A stretch of 64,000 bases of DNA from Oscillospiraceae bacterium (GCA_017434755.1 JAFRER010000010.1:1-64000); one strand, 5' to 3'. Positions 23,787-33,114 are shown, numbered from the stretch's first letter. Made by a program: numbers and translations. The notes: a model not told the origin generated them from the letters alone.

Positions 23787-24800
23787 TCAGAACGGCCTTT
23801 CGTCGGAGCTGAGATCGATCCAGTCGCACTCAGCCCTGGTGAGCCTGATTTCGAGGGTCGAAAGGGTAGACATCAGTTCCTCGTGGTTCCTGGCACCGAT
23901 GATGGGCAGGACCTCAAAGCCGCCGGACATGGTGTATGCCATGCAGACCTGCGGGATGGTGAGTCCTTTTGCCTTGGCAAGTTCTCCTGCACGCTCGATC
24001 CTGGTGAAATTGTCGGGATGGCAGTAGCCGATCCTCACGCCTTCCCAGATGCTTTCCGGATCCTTCTCGAACTGCTCTCTTGTGAATCTGCCCGTGCAGA
24101 AGCCGCCGGACAGTGCGGAGTAGGAGGCGCAGACAAGGCCCTTCTCCTTGAGGTATTCTCTCATGCCGGCATACTGCGGTCCGGAAATGGAACCGCTGCC
24201 CTGGCCGAAGGGATCACCGAACATCTCTGCGAGGGAGTAATGCTCTTCTACGATGCCGAAGCCCTGCAGCCCGTGGGCCTCTGCATACTCATTGGCCTCG
24301 CGGATCCTGTCGAACTGCCAGTTGGCTGCCCCGAACACCCTGACCTTGCCCTGTTTTTTGAACTTGTTGAAGGTTTCCATGATCTCGGCAACGGAGGTGT
24401 TGGGATCGTCCCTGTGCAGGTAGAGGACGTCGATATAATCGGTGTGCCACTTGCAGAGCGAGTCGTTGAGCTCGGATTCCATGTCGTATGCATGGACAGC
24501 GCCTCTCGAAAGAAACGGATTGAAGTCGAAATAACGGGGATGGCCGCATTTGGTGGTGATGACGATATCTTCTCTTTTGATGCCTCTGCTCTTGACCCAC
24601 TTGCCGAGTGCGATTTCGGTGGATCCCACCCTCGGAGCACCATAGCTGTGGGCGGCATCAAAAACATTCACGCCCTGCTCCCAGGCATCATCGAGCTTTT
24701 TGAATTCCTCTTCCGGCCCGTCAGGATCGGTGATATTCGCTGTTCCGACGATGAAGCGGCTGCATTTTTTATCTATGCCTTTGATCTGAAGATACTCCAT
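23787..24800 (-). CDS. Aldo/keto reductase
   Basis: A 337-residue NADPH-dependent oxidoreductase with the TIM-barrel motifs of the family: NVFDAAHSYGAPRVGSTE (catalytic Asp and Tyr), VITTKCG (Lys), YLHRDD (His), and VLPIIGARNHEELM at the cofactor phosphate site. Full length. AAAAAGGAG precedes the ATG. Substrate not predictable. Co-transcribed with the downstream GG-leader peptide. Confidence 0.88.
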   Translation of the reverse strand: MEYLQIKGIDKKCSRFIVGTANITDPDGPEEEFKKLDDAWEQGVNVFDAAHSYGAPRVGSTEIALGKWVKSRGIKREDIVITTKCGHPRYFDFNPFLSRGAVHAYDMESELNDSLCKWHTDYIDVLYLHRDDPNTSVAEIMETFNKFKKQGKVRVFGAANWQFDRIREANEYAEAHGLQGFGIVEEHYSLAEMFGDPFGQGSGSISGPQYAGMREYLKEKGLVCASYSALSGGFCTGRFTREQFEKDPESIWEGVRIGYCHPDNFTRIERAGELAKAKGLTIPQVCMAYTMSGGFEVLPIIGARNHEELMSTLSTLEIRLTRAECDWIDLSSDERPF

Positions 24801-24834
24801 GGCAGTACTCCTTTTTTATTTCATTTATATTTTA

Positions 24835-24863
24835 ATTATATCATGTAAAGCGGTTCCTGTAAA
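24835..24863 (-). promoter_or_regulatory. Promoter of the aldo/keto reductase operon
   Basis: On the minus strand, TTTACA (24858-24863), 17 bp, TATAAT (24835-24840): a strong sigma-A type promoter 35 bp from the start codon. Confidence 0.75.
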
Positions 24864-24981
24864 CACGGATCAAGAAAACGAAGCGCTTAATCAGTCACAA
24901 AGCTCGTGAAGCGCCAGCTTCTTTTCATATCCGCGTCTATATGATAAAATCGTTTCAGATCCGGAAAGGAGGTCGTCTGCA

Positions 24982-25155
24982 ATGCTACCGAATGATCCTT
25001 TTATACTGGTGAGCTATGTCAACATGAAGCTGCGCGACGGCAGCATGTCTCTGCAGGAGTTCTGTGAGGAAAACGGCGTTGACAGGGAGGAGCTTGAAGA
25101 GAAGCTTTCCGCTGCGGACTTCCGCTTTGATGAGGAGACAAATCAGTTCAGATAG
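24982..25155 (+). CDS. DUF4250 protein, 57 aa
   Basis: A short gene with an excellent AAAGGAGG nine bases before its ATG. The product starts MLPNDPFILVSYVNMKLRDG and continues LQEFCEENGVDREELEEKL, the recognisable DUF4250 pattern common in Clostridia, about 57 residues, all helical. Role unknown. It has its own upstream AT-rich region with a TATGAT element near 24939. It is too short for length-filtered gene calls. Confidence 0.85.
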   Translation: MLPNDPFILVSYVNMKLRDGSMSLQEFCEENGVDREELEEKLSAADFRFDEETNQFR

Positions 25156-25165
25156 GGTGAACAAT

Positions 25166-25201
25166 CAGAGGCAGGAGAACCGGAAGGTGCTCCTGCCTCT
25201 G
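25166..25201. terminator. Hairpin between convergent genes
   Basis: A perfect 12-bp stem, CAGAGGCAGGAG (25166-25177) with 25190-25201. It lies between the DUF4250 stop and the PP2C stop. T-tracts are weak on both sides, so it may be a terminator of limited strength or a 3' end stabiliser. Confidence 0.5.
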
Positions 25202-25232
25202 CATATTTGCGGCGGCTCCTGTGTGCGGAGCC

Positions 25233-26405
25233 TCAGAAATAGTTCACCTTGATCCTTTTTCCCATCTTCTCGAGCGAGGCGGATAATTCGTCTACGATGC
25301 TCATCTTGATATTGAAGTTGATCGGCAGGTCCGGGTTCTGGTGTGCGGGATTGATGGCCCTGCCGACGAAGAAGACGATATCGGTCGCCTCCTCGAATAG
25401 GATGCGGCTGATCAGCGAGGCACCGTCCCGTCCGTATGCCCACTGGGTATAGAGCTCATTCTTCCCGAGAGCGTCCTTGGCATATTCGCTTACCCGGCTG
25501 AGTGTGACGACCCCTTCGGTGGCCAGGTCCACGCCCTCGATTTCCATCAGGGGAGGCATGTCGCCCTGGACCGGCTTGGATGAAGGCACCACGACAGCAC
25601 CCAGATAGTTCGCAGCGATCTTCGCGGTAGTGCCGCCGCAGACGATGTGTTTGCCCTCCTTGGAGAAGAAGAGGGACATCATGCGGCGGTTGTCGTCATG
25701 GCTGCGCGGCGGACCGAACAGAATGTTCACGGGGTTGCGCCGGCGCACCTTCAGGACACAGGCGGTGGTGTCGTCCTTGGGATGATGGCCGTATTTCTCG
25801 TTGCACTCATCCACCACCATCGTGGCAAGCGTCTTGGCCGTGTAGCCGAGGTCGACCAGCATTTTGAGAAACTCCGCAATGTCCTTCTCCTTCCAGTCCT
25901 GGTTGAGCTGGAGCTCCTTGCTCGCGTAAGGACAGCCGTCGCTCATGAGAAGAAAAAGGTCGTTTTCCCGCAGACGGATGGTGGAGTGCTTGATCGTCTT
26001 GTCCCCGATGCGCAGTTCGCGTTTTGGGTAGTCCTCGATCTCGCCGTCCCGGATGAAGATGACGTCCGGGTTGTCATACTGTATGATCTCCGCCGTGGTG
26101 TTGTGCATGATGTGGATGATGGAAAAGGTGGAATAAGCAAGCTCACGCTCGGAGCATACAGGCAGAGTGGAAGCGACGGTGGAAACGCACTCTTCCAGTG
26201 AAAGCCCCTCGGCGATCATGGTGGAGAGCATCTTCGATGTGAGCGTGGAGAGGATACTCGCCTTCACACCGCTGCCCAGACCGTCCGCAAGGACGAGGAC
26301 GGTGGAGTCTTCTTCCGGGGAGACGATCTCCACGTGGTCCCCGCACAGCTGCTCCCCTTCGTGGTTCAGGCTTTTCCAGCCGATGTCGACACACAGATTA
26401 TTCAT
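25233..26405 (-). CDS. SpoIIE-type PP2C phosphatase, hydrogenase-linked
   Basis: A 390-residue protein. Residues 1-220 form a SpoIIE/PP2C serine phosphatase: GDHVEIV, VLVLADGLGSGVKAS, LFLLMSDGCPYASKE and KDDTTACVLKV hold the metal-binding acidic residues. The C-terminal 170 residues are a further domain of unknown role. The start overlaps the end of the sensory hydrogenase gene by eight bases. Phosphatases of this class commonly follow sensory (group C) [FeFe]-hydrogenases, so the pair likely turns an H2 or redox signal into dephosphorylation of an unknown target. Confidence 0.85.
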   Translation of the reverse strand: MNNLCVDIGWKSLNHEGEQLCGDHVEIVSPEEDSTVLVLADGLGSGVKASILSTLTSKMLSTMIAEGLSLEECVSTVASTLPVCSERELAYSTFSIIHIMHNTTAEIIQYDNPDVIFIRDGEIEDYPKRELRIGDKTIKHSTIRLRENDLFLLMSDGCPYASKELQLNQDWKEKDIAEFLKMLVDLGYTAKTLATMVVDECNEKYGHHPKDDTTACVLKVRRRNPVNILFGPPRSHDDNRRMMSLFFSKEGKHIVCGGTTAKIAANYLGAVVVPSSKPVQGDMPPLMEIEGVDLATEGVVTLSRVSEYAKDALGKNELYTQWAYGRDGASLISRILFEEATDIVFFVGRAINPAHQNPDLPINFNIKMSIVDELSASLEKMGKRIKVNYF

Positions 26406-28071
26406 CGCTGATCGACTCCTTCAGCTTCGTCAGGGCGATCTTCGTCTCCGCGGCCGTCTCGCCGAGCAGGGAGGCGATCTCCTGCACGATGCGCATCTGT
26501 TTGTCCACAACGCGGTCGGCCGTTTCGACGGTCTTGCGGTTGATGTTCTCCCGGTAGTCCTGCTGCTTTTTCTCTTCGGAGACATCGCGCAGGATACACA
26601 GGAGCATATGCAGATATTTGTCGTAGACGATGGTCTCCTCGACATAGCAGTCGTATTCGGCGAGATAGACCGGCTTGTTCACGATCTCTTTTCCAACGGA
26701 GAGCACCGTCATAAAGTCCTTCGGATTCATCACACGCACGATGTGTTCGCCGAGGACGTCCGATTCGTAACGCAGGTTCAGCAGGTGCAGGGCGGCCTTG
26801 TTGATCTGCTGGATCTCAAGATCTTCGTTGAGAAGCAGCAGCGCCGTGGGCACGATGTTGGAGAGCTTGTTGGTAAGTGTTTCCGCCTTTTCCCGCAGGT
26901 AGGGCAGACACATGGAGATGTCCGCCTTGCCCTGGCAGATGGCGATGGCCTTCTCGCGGCAGGTATCATATCCGCAGCTGCCGCAGTTGAGTTCGTCTTC
27001 GGGCTTCGTCTTGCCGATCTGGCGGAGCGTCTCGCAAATTTCCTGCTCGGTCGGCATTTCTGTCTCACGTTCGATCTTCTCGTGCTCCTTGCGCAGGGCA
27101 CGGCTCTCCGGCTGGGGGATCTCGAAATCACGGCTGCCGGCATACTGGGCGACGGCCATGTAGTTTTGGATCGGGGAGTCGTGTTCCTTCTCCATGACGG
27201 GCCCTCCGATGCAGCTGCCCGCGCACATGGACATCTCTATGAAGCAGTGATGAATGAGCCCGCTCTCAATGTCTTTCAGAGCGGCAAGGCAGTTTTCCGC
27301 GCCGTCCACGGCCATATAGGTATAGTGCGGGTTGTCCATGGACATGGTTTTGAGGATGCCGCCCGTGGTCGGGAAGAAGCGGGCGAGGCTGGTGTCGGTC
27401 TCATCCTTCACGGGTTTCGGAGTGATGTTTTCTGCTTTGAACCAGGCGGAAAGCTCGTCAAAGGTTATAACGGCATCCACGATGTCCCCATAGCGCTGCG
27501 CCTCGTCCTTTTTGGCAATACAGGGCCCGATGAAGACGGTCTTCGCATCCGGATGGCGCTTCTTGATGTCTGCGCAGTGGGCCTGCATGGGAGAGAGCAC
27601 GTCCGCAAGGTAGGGCAGGACAGCCGGATGGTATTTCTGGATGAGGAGGTTCACCGAATGACAGCAGGAGCTGATGATGATGTCACTGTACTCCTCGTTG
27701 ACCAGGCGGTCATACTCGCGCTTGACCATCGTGGCGCCGAGGGCGGTCTCCTCTGCGTCGAAGAAACCGAGCTTTTTCAGGGCCTCGCGCATCGACTCGA
27801 TCCCTGCGCCGTTGAAGTTCGCAATAAAGGAAGGAGCAAGGCTCACGATCACCGGCGCCCTCGACTGGAGCAGCACCTTGACCTTTTCGGTCTCATCCTG
27901 GATTTTTTTCGCGTTCTGCGGACAAACCACAAAGCAGTGGCCGCAGAGGATGCAGTCGTCATGGATGATATAGGCCCTGTCGCCCGAAAAGCGGATGGAC
28001 TTGACCGGGCAGTGCCGGATGCATTTATAGCAGTTCTTGCAGTTGGACTTGTTGAGGGTAAGGCATTCCAT
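26398..28071 (-). CDS. Sensory [FeFe]-hydrogenase with PAS domain (HydS-like)
   Basis: A 557-residue protein. Two 4Fe-4S motifs (CKNCYKCIRHCPVKS; CILCGHCFVVCPQ) lead into the H-cluster domain with SSCCHSV, GPCIAKKDEA and MCAGSCIGG. These keep the cluster cysteines but differ from the catalytic TSCCPxW and MACPGGC forms. Then come a CGSCGYDTCREKA Fe-S motif, a PAS domain (SNIVPTALLLLNEDLEIQQI onward) and a C-terminal helix. This is the group C sensory layout. I start at MECLTLNK (28071), preceded by GGAAG; the frame extends to 28122. It is divergent from the second hydrogenase gene and overlaps the phosphatase gene. Confidence 0.88.
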   Translation of the reverse strand: MECLTLNKSNCKNCYKCIRHCPVKSIRFSGDRAYIIHDDCILCGHCFVVCPQNAKKIQDETEKVKVLLQSRAPVIVSLAPSFIANFNGAGIESMREALKKLGFFDAEETALGATMVKREYDRLVNEEYSDIIISSCCHSVNLLIQKYHPAVLPYLADVLSPMQAHCADIKKRHPDAKTVFIGPCIAKKDEAQRYGDIVDAVITFDELSAWFKAENITPKPVKDETDTSLARFFPTTGGILKTMSMDNPHYTYMAVDGAENCLAALKDIESGLIHHCFIEMSMCAGSCIGGPVMEKEHDSPIQNYMAVAQYAGSRDFEIPQPESRALRKEHEKIERETEMPTEQEICETLRQIGKTKPEDELNCGSCGYDTCREKAIAICQGKADISMCLPYLREKAETLTNKLSNIVPTALLLLNEDLEIQQINKAALHLLNLRYESDVLGEHIVRVMNPKDFMTVLSVGKEIVNKPVYLAEYDCYVEETIVYDKYLHMLLCILRDVSEEKKQQDYRENINRKTVETADRVVDKQMRIVQEIASLLGETAAETKIALTKLKESISDE

Positions 28072-28165
28072 AGTTTTCTTCCGATTCCTTTCGAATGGTT
28101 TCCGTTGTGATAAATGTATCATAAGCGGGCAGATTTGTCATTGGTTAATAAAGTATTTATGACAG

Positions 28166-28183
28166 TTGTTAAATTATTAACCG
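28166..28183 (+). promoter_or_regulatory. Rex-like operator
   Basis: TTGTTAAATTATTAACCG: a perfect left half (TTGTTAA), four-base centre and five matching bases of the right half (TTAACaa expected). It lies in the 204-bp gap between the two divergent hydrogenase genes. Rex releases DNA when NADH is high, a known mode of control for hydrogen metabolism. Confidence 0.7.
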
Positions 28184-28275
28184 CCCGGAAGGTGGACAAA
28201 AGGCTCCGGCTGATGTATTCTTTTTCAGGACGCGTTTTGACGCGTCGTTTTTCAGCCGGTTGCGGAGGTGCATAT

Positions 28276-29793
28276 ATGAGAGGGATACACAGCGTTGTGG
28301 ATGATTTGAGGAGAGACGTGTTTGAGCAGGTGGCAAGGCTCGCCTATGAGGGCGGAGATCTGAGCCGCATCGACCGGCTTCCGTATAAGATAATACCCGG
28401 TGAAGTCGCCAAATATCGCGACAGTGTCTTTCGGGAGCGCGCCATCGTGACGGAGAGGCTTCGTCTTGCCTGCGGGCTTCCGTTGCGCAGCGCGGCGGAA
28501 TACGGGCCGCCTTCCCTCGGTATCGAAGAGGCCAACATCCCGGAGAAGTACTACGAGCCGCCGCTCGTGAACGTGATCTCTTTTGCCTGTAACGCCTGCC
28601 CCGTCAAGGAGATGCGCGTTTCCTCCAACTGCCAGGGCTGCCTGAGCCATCCGTGCCAGGCCGTCTGTCCGAAGAAGGCGATCAGCACCGATAAAAACGG
28701 TCGGAGCGTGATAGACAATGCGCTTTGCATCAAGTGCGGCAAGTGTGTGGACCAGTGCCCCTACGACGCGATCAGCAAGATCGAGCGCCCCTGCGCGAAA
28801 GCCTGCGGGGTGGATGCCATCGGCTCCGATGAATACGGCCGGGCCGTGATAGACTACGAAAAATGTGTCTCCTGCGGCATGTGTCTGGTAAACTGTCCCT
28901 TCGGAGCGATAGCGGACAAGAGCCAGATCTTCCAGATTATCCGGGCTATGAAAGAGGAAACGCCTGTTACTGCCATCGTTGCACCGGCTTTCATCGGCCA
29001 GTTCCCGGGTGCCACGCCTGCCAAATTGCGCAGGGCCATGCGTATACTCGGCTTTGCGGATACGCTTGAGGTGGCGGTCGGCGCGGACCTTTGCACGATC
29101 GAAGAGGGCAATGATTTTCTCGAGAAGGTTCCTGCGGAGCAGCCCTTCATGGGCACCTCGTGCTGCCCCGCATGGAGCGTGATGGCCAAGCGGATGTTCC
29201 CCGAACACCCGGAGTATATTTCCATGTCTCTCACGCCTATGGTGCTCACGGCGCACCTCGTGAAACTCAAGAGGCCGGGTACGAGGATCGTCTTCATTGG
29301 CCCGTGCGCCGCCAAGAAGCTTGAAGCAAGCCGCCGTTCCGTCCGTTCGGATGTGGATTTCGTGCTGACCTTCGAGGAGCTCAACGGCATGTTCCGCGCA
29401 AAAGACATCGATTTCAGCACACTGGAGCCGGAAGAATGCGACAGGGAGTTTGAAGACGGTACGGCCGCCGGACGCGGGTTTGCCGTTTCCGGGGGCGTGG
29501 CAGCCGCGGTGAAGGACTACATATCCCGCGTGGCGCCTGAAAAAGAAGTGAAGATGCAGTGCGCGGACGGCCTTCGCGAGTGCAGAAAGATGCTTCTGAT
29601 GGCAAAGGCCGGCAAGTACGACGGCTACCTGCTCGAGGGCATGGCCTGCCCCGGCGGCTGTGTGGCCGGTGCGGGGACGATCACCCCCGTGGAACAGTCG
29701 AAGAGGAACGTGCTCAACTACAGCGCGCAGGCACCGAAAAAGAGCTCCGATGAGAGCGGTTTCGCCGATATGCTGCGTGAAGCGGAGCAGTAA
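28276..29793 (+). CDS. [FeFe]-hydrogenase, group B-like
   Basis: A 505-residue enzyme for reversible 2H+ to H2. The N-terminal 120 residues are helical. An Fe-S region follows with many cysteines, including CIKCGKCVDQCP and CVSCGMCLVNCP. The H-cluster domain is complete: GTSCCPAWSV, GPCAAKKLEA and EGMACPGGCVAGAG. The start is MRGIHSVVDDL at 28276, six bases after GGAGGTG; the upstream in-frame ATGs have no ribosome-binding site. Soluble, probably ferredoxin-linked. The Rex-like site upstream suggests induction at high NADH. Confidence 0.9.
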   Translation: MRGIHSVVDDLRRDVFEQVARLAYEGGDLSRIDRLPYKIIPGEVAKYRDSVFRERAIVTERLRLACGLPLRSAAEYGPPSLGIEEANIPEKYYEPPLVNVISFACNACPVKEMRVSSNCQGCLSHPCQAVCPKKAISTDKNGRSVIDNALCIKCGKCVDQCPYDAISKIERPCAKACGVDAIGSDEYGRAVIDYEKCVSCGMCLVNCPFGAIADKSQIFQIIRAMKEETPVTAIVAPAFIGQFPGATPAKLRRAMRILGFADTLEVAVGADLCTIEEGNDFLEKVPAEQPFMGTSCCPAWSVMAKRMFPEHPEYISMSLTPMVLTAHLVKLKRPGTRIVFIGPCAAKKLEASRRSVRSDVDFVLTFEELNGMFRAKDIDFSTLEPEECDREFEDGTAAGRGFAVSGGVAAAVKDYISRVAPEKEVKMQCADGLRECRKMLLMAKAGKYDGYLLEGMACPGGCVAGAGTITPVEQSKRNVLNYSAQAPKKSSDESGFADMLREAEQ

Positions 29794-29811
29794 ATAACAG
29801 GACAGATAAGC

Positions 29812-29850
29812 AGCAGCCCTCCCCGATCCGGGGAGGGCTGCTTTTTTGTT
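29812..29850 (+). terminator. Terminator of the hydrogenase gene
   Basis: A 14-bp perfect stem, 29812-29825 with 29829-29842, followed by T-rich sequence. One of the strongest terminators in the window. Confidence 0.92.
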
Positions 29851-29946
29851 TTTTCTTCTCGCAGTATTCACGAATTCCGAAGGGCTCTTCTGCTCAGCTT
29901 GATGTGCGGCAAGACGGGGGGAGAGAAAAAGGAAGGACTAAGTGAT

Positions 29947-30159
29947 ATGCTTTCCCCGGAAAACAAAAAGAAGGACTGCCATATGCCGGAAAGTGCAGTG
30001 CAGCGCGGTCGCGCTGAAAAAAGCGGGTTTGCGCGCATCCGGAGCGCGCCTATCAGACTTGAGAGAAGTGACGAAAGACCTTTCAATATGGGCTCTTCTC
30101 ATGACCGTTCCGCCTCCGGAAAGATAACAGAAAATTTTATCTCTGAATCTGCGCGATAA
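29947..30159 (+). CDS. Possible small basic protein, 70 aa
   Basis: An ATG frame with GGAAGGA nine bases upstream. The product is hydrophilic, Arg/Ser-rich, with no known motif. The surrounding 29851-30193 stretch otherwise appears empty apart from a short inverted repeat at 30152-30169. Codon pattern is not convincing, and an overlapping frame of similar length exists. Confidence 0.2.
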   Translation: MLSPENKKKDCHMPESAVQRGRAEKSGFARIRSAPIRLERSDERPFNMGSSHDRSASGKITENFISESAR

Positions 30160-30193
30160 TGCGCGCATTCTACGCGATGGATCGATTCCCCAA

Positions 30194-30230
30194 ACAAAAA
30201 AACAGGAGCACCGCTTTCACGATGCCCCTG
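30194..30230 (-). terminator. Terminator of proS
   Basis: On the minus strand an 11-bp stem with two G-U pairs (30220-30230 with 30203-30213), then TTTTTTTG. It lies 35 bp beyond the proS stop. Confidence 0.75.
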
Positions 30231-30264
30231 CCATAAGGAGAGGATATCCTGCTTTGGTCTTTTA

Positions 30265-31701
30265 TCAGTAGGCCACGCCCCAGTAGATCATGTGCTTGGC
30301 GGGCTTGCCGCAGCAGGCACAGACCTCGCCGAGCTTCTCCTGCTTGAAGGGGATGCAGCGGGAGGACATGCCGGCCTTCTCTTTCATGTCGAGTTCGCAC
30401 TGCAGGTCGCCGCACCACATGGTCTTGATGAAGCCGCCGTTCTTCTCCTGCAGTTCCTTGGCCTCCTCGAGGGAGTAAGCCGCGTAGATATGCTCATCGA
30501 GGTTCTTCTTTGCCTTCTCGTAAAGGCCGCGCTGCACGTCGTCGAGCACTTCGGGAAGACGGGCCTCGATCTCGTTCAGAGCGATCTGCACCTTCTCGCC
30601 GTTGTCGCGGCGGACAGCCATGCAGCAGCCGTTCTCGATGTCCTTCGGGCCGAGCTCCAGACGCACGGGCACACCCTTCATCTCATACTGGGCGCACTTC
30701 CAGCCGAGGGAGTTGTCCGAGGTGTCGATCCTTACACGGATGCCCATGGCCTTGATCTGCTCGTAGAGCGCGGTGGCCGCCTCGAGGACGCCCGGCTTGT
30801 GCTGGGCAACGGGGACGACGATCACCTGGATGGGGGCGATGCGCGGAGGCAGGACCAGACCGGAATTGTCGCCGTGGGTCATGATGATGCCGCCTATGAT
30901 CCTCGTGGAGAGGCCCCAGCTGGTCTGGAAGGGGTACTTGAGCTGATTGTCCTTGTCGGTGAACTTGATGTCGAACTGTCTGGTGAAGCCGTCGCCGAAG
31001 AAGTGGCTCGTGCCGGACTGGAGCGCCTTCCTGTCGTGCATCATGCACTCGATGGTGTAGGTGTTAACGGCGCCGGCGAACTTCTCCTTCTCGGTCTTGT
31101 TGCCGCGGATGACGGGCATCGCAAGATAATTCTCGCAGAGGTCGGCGTAGACTTCGAGCTGCTGCAGGGTCTCTTTCCTGGCCTCTTCCTCGGTGGCGTG
31201 GATGGTGTGGCCTTCCTGCCAGAGGAACTCCCTGCCGCGCAGGAACGGTCTGGTGGTCTTCTCCCAGCGGAGCACGGAGCACCACTGGTTATACAGCATG
31301 GGCAGATCCCTCCAGGAATGGACCACATGGCTCCAGTGATCGCAGAACAGGGTCTCGGAAGTCGGCCTTACGGCGAGACGCTCGGGGAGCTCCTCGCTTC
31401 CGCCCATCGTAACCCAGGCGCACTCGGGGGCAAAGCCCTCGACATGGTCCTTCTCCTTCTGGAGCAGGCTCTCCGGGATCAGCAGCGGCATGGACACGTT
31501 CTCATGCCCGTCCCGCTTGAACATGCCGTCCAGCACGTTCTGGATGTTCTCCCAGATGGCGTATCCGTACGGCCTGAGAATGAAAAGGCCCTTCACGCCG
31601 GAGTAGTCCACGAGCTCCGCCTTGGTGCACACATCGGTGAACCACTGGGCGAAATCCACTTCCATATCGGTGATCTGTTCAACGCGCTTATCTTTTGCCA
31701 T
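30265..31701 (-). CDS. proS: Prolyl-tRNA synthetase, short (archaeal/eukaryotic-like) type
   Basis: A 478-residue class II synthetase charging tRNA-Pro. It shows the ProS type 3 layout: class II motifs ([35 protein letters not shown]), the anticodon-binding domain ([12 protein letters not shown]), and a C-terminal zinc-type domain ([32 protein letters not shown]) ending in Tyr. The bacterial editing insert is absent, as expected. GGAAGGAG precedes the ATG. I looked for a T-box leader upstream and found none. Confidence 0.97.
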   Translation of the reverse strand: MAKDKRVEQITDMEVDFAQWFTDVCTKAELVDYSGVKGLFILRPYGYAIWENIQNVLDGMFKRDGHENVSMPLLIPESLLQKEKDHVEGFAPECAWVTMGGSEELPERLAVRPTSETLFCDHWSHVVHSWRDLPMLYNQWCSVLRWEKTTRPFLRGREFLWQEGHTIHATEEEARKETLQQLEVYADLCENYLAMPVIRGNKTEKEKFAGAVNTYTIECMMHDRKALQSGTSHFFGDGFTRQFDIKFTDKDNQLKYPFQTSWGLSTRIIGGIIMTHGDNSGLVLPPRIAPIQVIVVPVAQHKPGVLEAATALYEQIKAMGIRVRIDTSDNSLGWKCAQYEMKGVPVRLELGPKDIENGCCMAVRRDNGEKVQIALNEIEARLPEVLDDVQRGLYEKAKKNLDEHIYAAYSLEEAKELQEKNGGFIKTMWCGDLQCELDMKEKAGMSSRCIPFKQEKLGEVCACCGKPAKHMIYWGVAY

Positions 31702-31820
31702 AATAAAAGCTCTCCTTCCGCCATGGCCCTTGCCACGCCGTCGTTTCTGCCCCGAAAGGACACTTGCGTTATTCTATTATTCATTTCAGGCTATGTCAAT
31801 ATCCGCGGAGGATATTTTCC

Positions 31821-31848
31821 TTGACCGAAAACGGGTTTGTGCTATAAT
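31821..31848 (+). promoter_or_regulatory. Promoter of the acidic membrane protein operon
   Basis: TTGACC (31821-31826) and TATAAT (31843-31848) with a 16-bp spacer, about 30 bp before the coding sequence. Confidence 0.7.
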
Positions 31849-31876
31849 CATCATGTATTATCAGTAGAAATCGGAG

Positions 31877-32908
31877 GTGGATGGTATAAACAAGCAGAAA
31901 TTCCTCGCCGAACTGAGCAGACTGCTTACCTTTATGTACGAGGAGGACAGACAGGACGCCCTCGCCATGTACAGCAGGATGTTTGACGAAGCCGAGGACG
32001 AACAGAAGCTCATTCAGCTGCTGATGTCACCCACGAGACAGGCTGTCGTCGTAGCCCGCGCTTACGACGCGAAAGACAGAAAACTGCAGGTAAAATCCCA
32101 GAGCAGAGAAGACGCCGGATTCAAAGAGGACGGCGCGACTCCGGGTTATGCCGCTGCAATAGAAAAGGTCCGCGCGGATGCGGTGGAAAAAGGGATCCTT
32201 CCCGCGGAGGTGTCCGCGGATCAGTTCTCCTTCTTTGATGAAGTGGAGGAAGAAACCGCAGAAGAAACCCCCGCTCCCGAAGAGGAGCCGTCCGAAGCAG
32301 CTGAGGAGCCTGAAGAGATCGCTTCGCCGGAGGAAGAGCCGGAGATCGAAGTGGAGATCGAGGAGCTCCCGGAGGAGGGAGAAGCTCCCGCCGAAGAGCC
32401 TGCCCCGGAGGAAGCGGAAGGCGAGCCCGTGGAGGAAGAGCCTGCCGTGGAGGAGCCCGAAGCGGTTGCGGAGGAGCTCCCCGAAGAGCCGGAAGCAGCA
32501 GAGGTACCTGTTGAAGAGTTCGATTATAAGAGAGACATCCTCGAAGAGGAGGAGTATCCCGAGCCCGAGAAGAAAGCGATGCTCGGCTGGCTCATCATAT
32601 TCGTCTTCTTTGCCATCCCCATCGGATTCGTCTGCTGCCTTGCCCTGATCGTGCTCGCGATCATTTTCCTCGCGCTTGCGGCGGCGGTCGTGGCGGCCGG
32701 TGTTTTCGCGGTAAAGTCGCTGTTCACCAACTTCTCCATCCTGGCGGATATCCTGCTGGTGGGCGGTGCGGCGATCGGAGCCTTCGCGCTCGGCCTGCTG
32801 TTCCTGTGGACGGCGATCTGGTGCCTCTTCGGAGGCATCCCCGGCGTGATCCGCGGGTTCATCGAGCTCGGAAGAAGCTGGTGCTATAAGGAGGTGGCTG
32901 CGGAATGA
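31877..32908 (+). CDS. Acidic membrane protein, DUF1700/HAAS-like
   Basis: About 343 residues. The N-terminal 85 (INKQKFLAELSRLLTFM, DRQDALAMYSRMFDEA) resemble the helical HAAS/DUF1700 domain. Residues 115-225 are a Glu/Pro-rich repeat-like linker. The C-terminal 110 contain three or four hydrophobic segments. The start is unclear: the only GTG in place (31877) overlaps the ribosome-binding site GGAGGTGG, whereas an ATA codon at 31886 has ideal spacing and gives a typical INKQKFL opening. The stop overlaps the next gene. Possibly a regulated membrane scaffold. Confidence 0.75.
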   Translation: MDGINKQKFLAELSRLLTFMYEEDRQDALAMYSRMFDEAEDEQKLIQLLMSPTRQAVVVARAYDAKDRKLQVKSQSREDAGFKEDGATPGYAAAIEKVRADAVEKGILPAEVSADQFSFFDEVEEETAEETPAPEEEPSEAAEEPEEIASPEEEPEIEVEIEELPEEGEAPAEEPAPEEAEGEPVEEEPAVEEPEAVAEELPEEPEAAEVPVEEFDYKRDILEEEEYPEPEKKAMLGWLIIFVFFAIPIGFVCCLALIVLAIIFLALAAAVVAAGVFAVKSLFTNFSILADILLVGGAAIGAFALGLLFLWTAIWCLFGGIPGVIRGFIELGRSWCYKEVAAE

Positions 32909-33114
32909 GCAAAGCATGGAGAGTAGTGATCACCATCGTCCTGATAGCGGTGCTTTTTGCCACGGTCTGCATCGGTGTCGGCCTTCTTACCGGAGCGAAT
33001 TTTTCAAGAGTCTATTCCGTTTTCAACAGCAGGTACAACGTTGAGGCCAATTACAACGTGTATTACAACTGGCTTACGAAAGACCTGTACAACTGGTTTA
33101 TCAGTCTGTTCTGA
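32905..33114 (+). CDS. Small membrane protein, 69 aa
   Basis: Overlaps the preceding gene by four bases (ATGA). One transmembrane segment (VVITIVLIAVLFATVCIGVG, residues 7-26), then an extracytoplasmic stretch rich in Tyr and Asn. Probably a partner of the acidic membrane protein. No family recognised. Confidence 0.75.
   Translation: MSKAWRVVITIVLIAVLFATVCIGVGLLTGANFSRVYSVFNSRYNVEANYNVYYNWLTKDLYNWFISLF

Noticed and set aside
26167-28110. 647-residue open frame on the plus strand
   Set aside because: Antisense to the HydS-like and phosphatase genes, whose motifs are complete on the minus strand. A shadow frame.
30292-31824. 510-residue open frame on the plus strand
   Set aside because: Antisense to proS, which is unambiguous. 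Low-complexity translation rich in Leu, Val and Ala.
31702-31860. T-box leader for proS
   Set aside because: No T-box sequence or specifier-loop-like structure was found on the minus strand upstream of proS.
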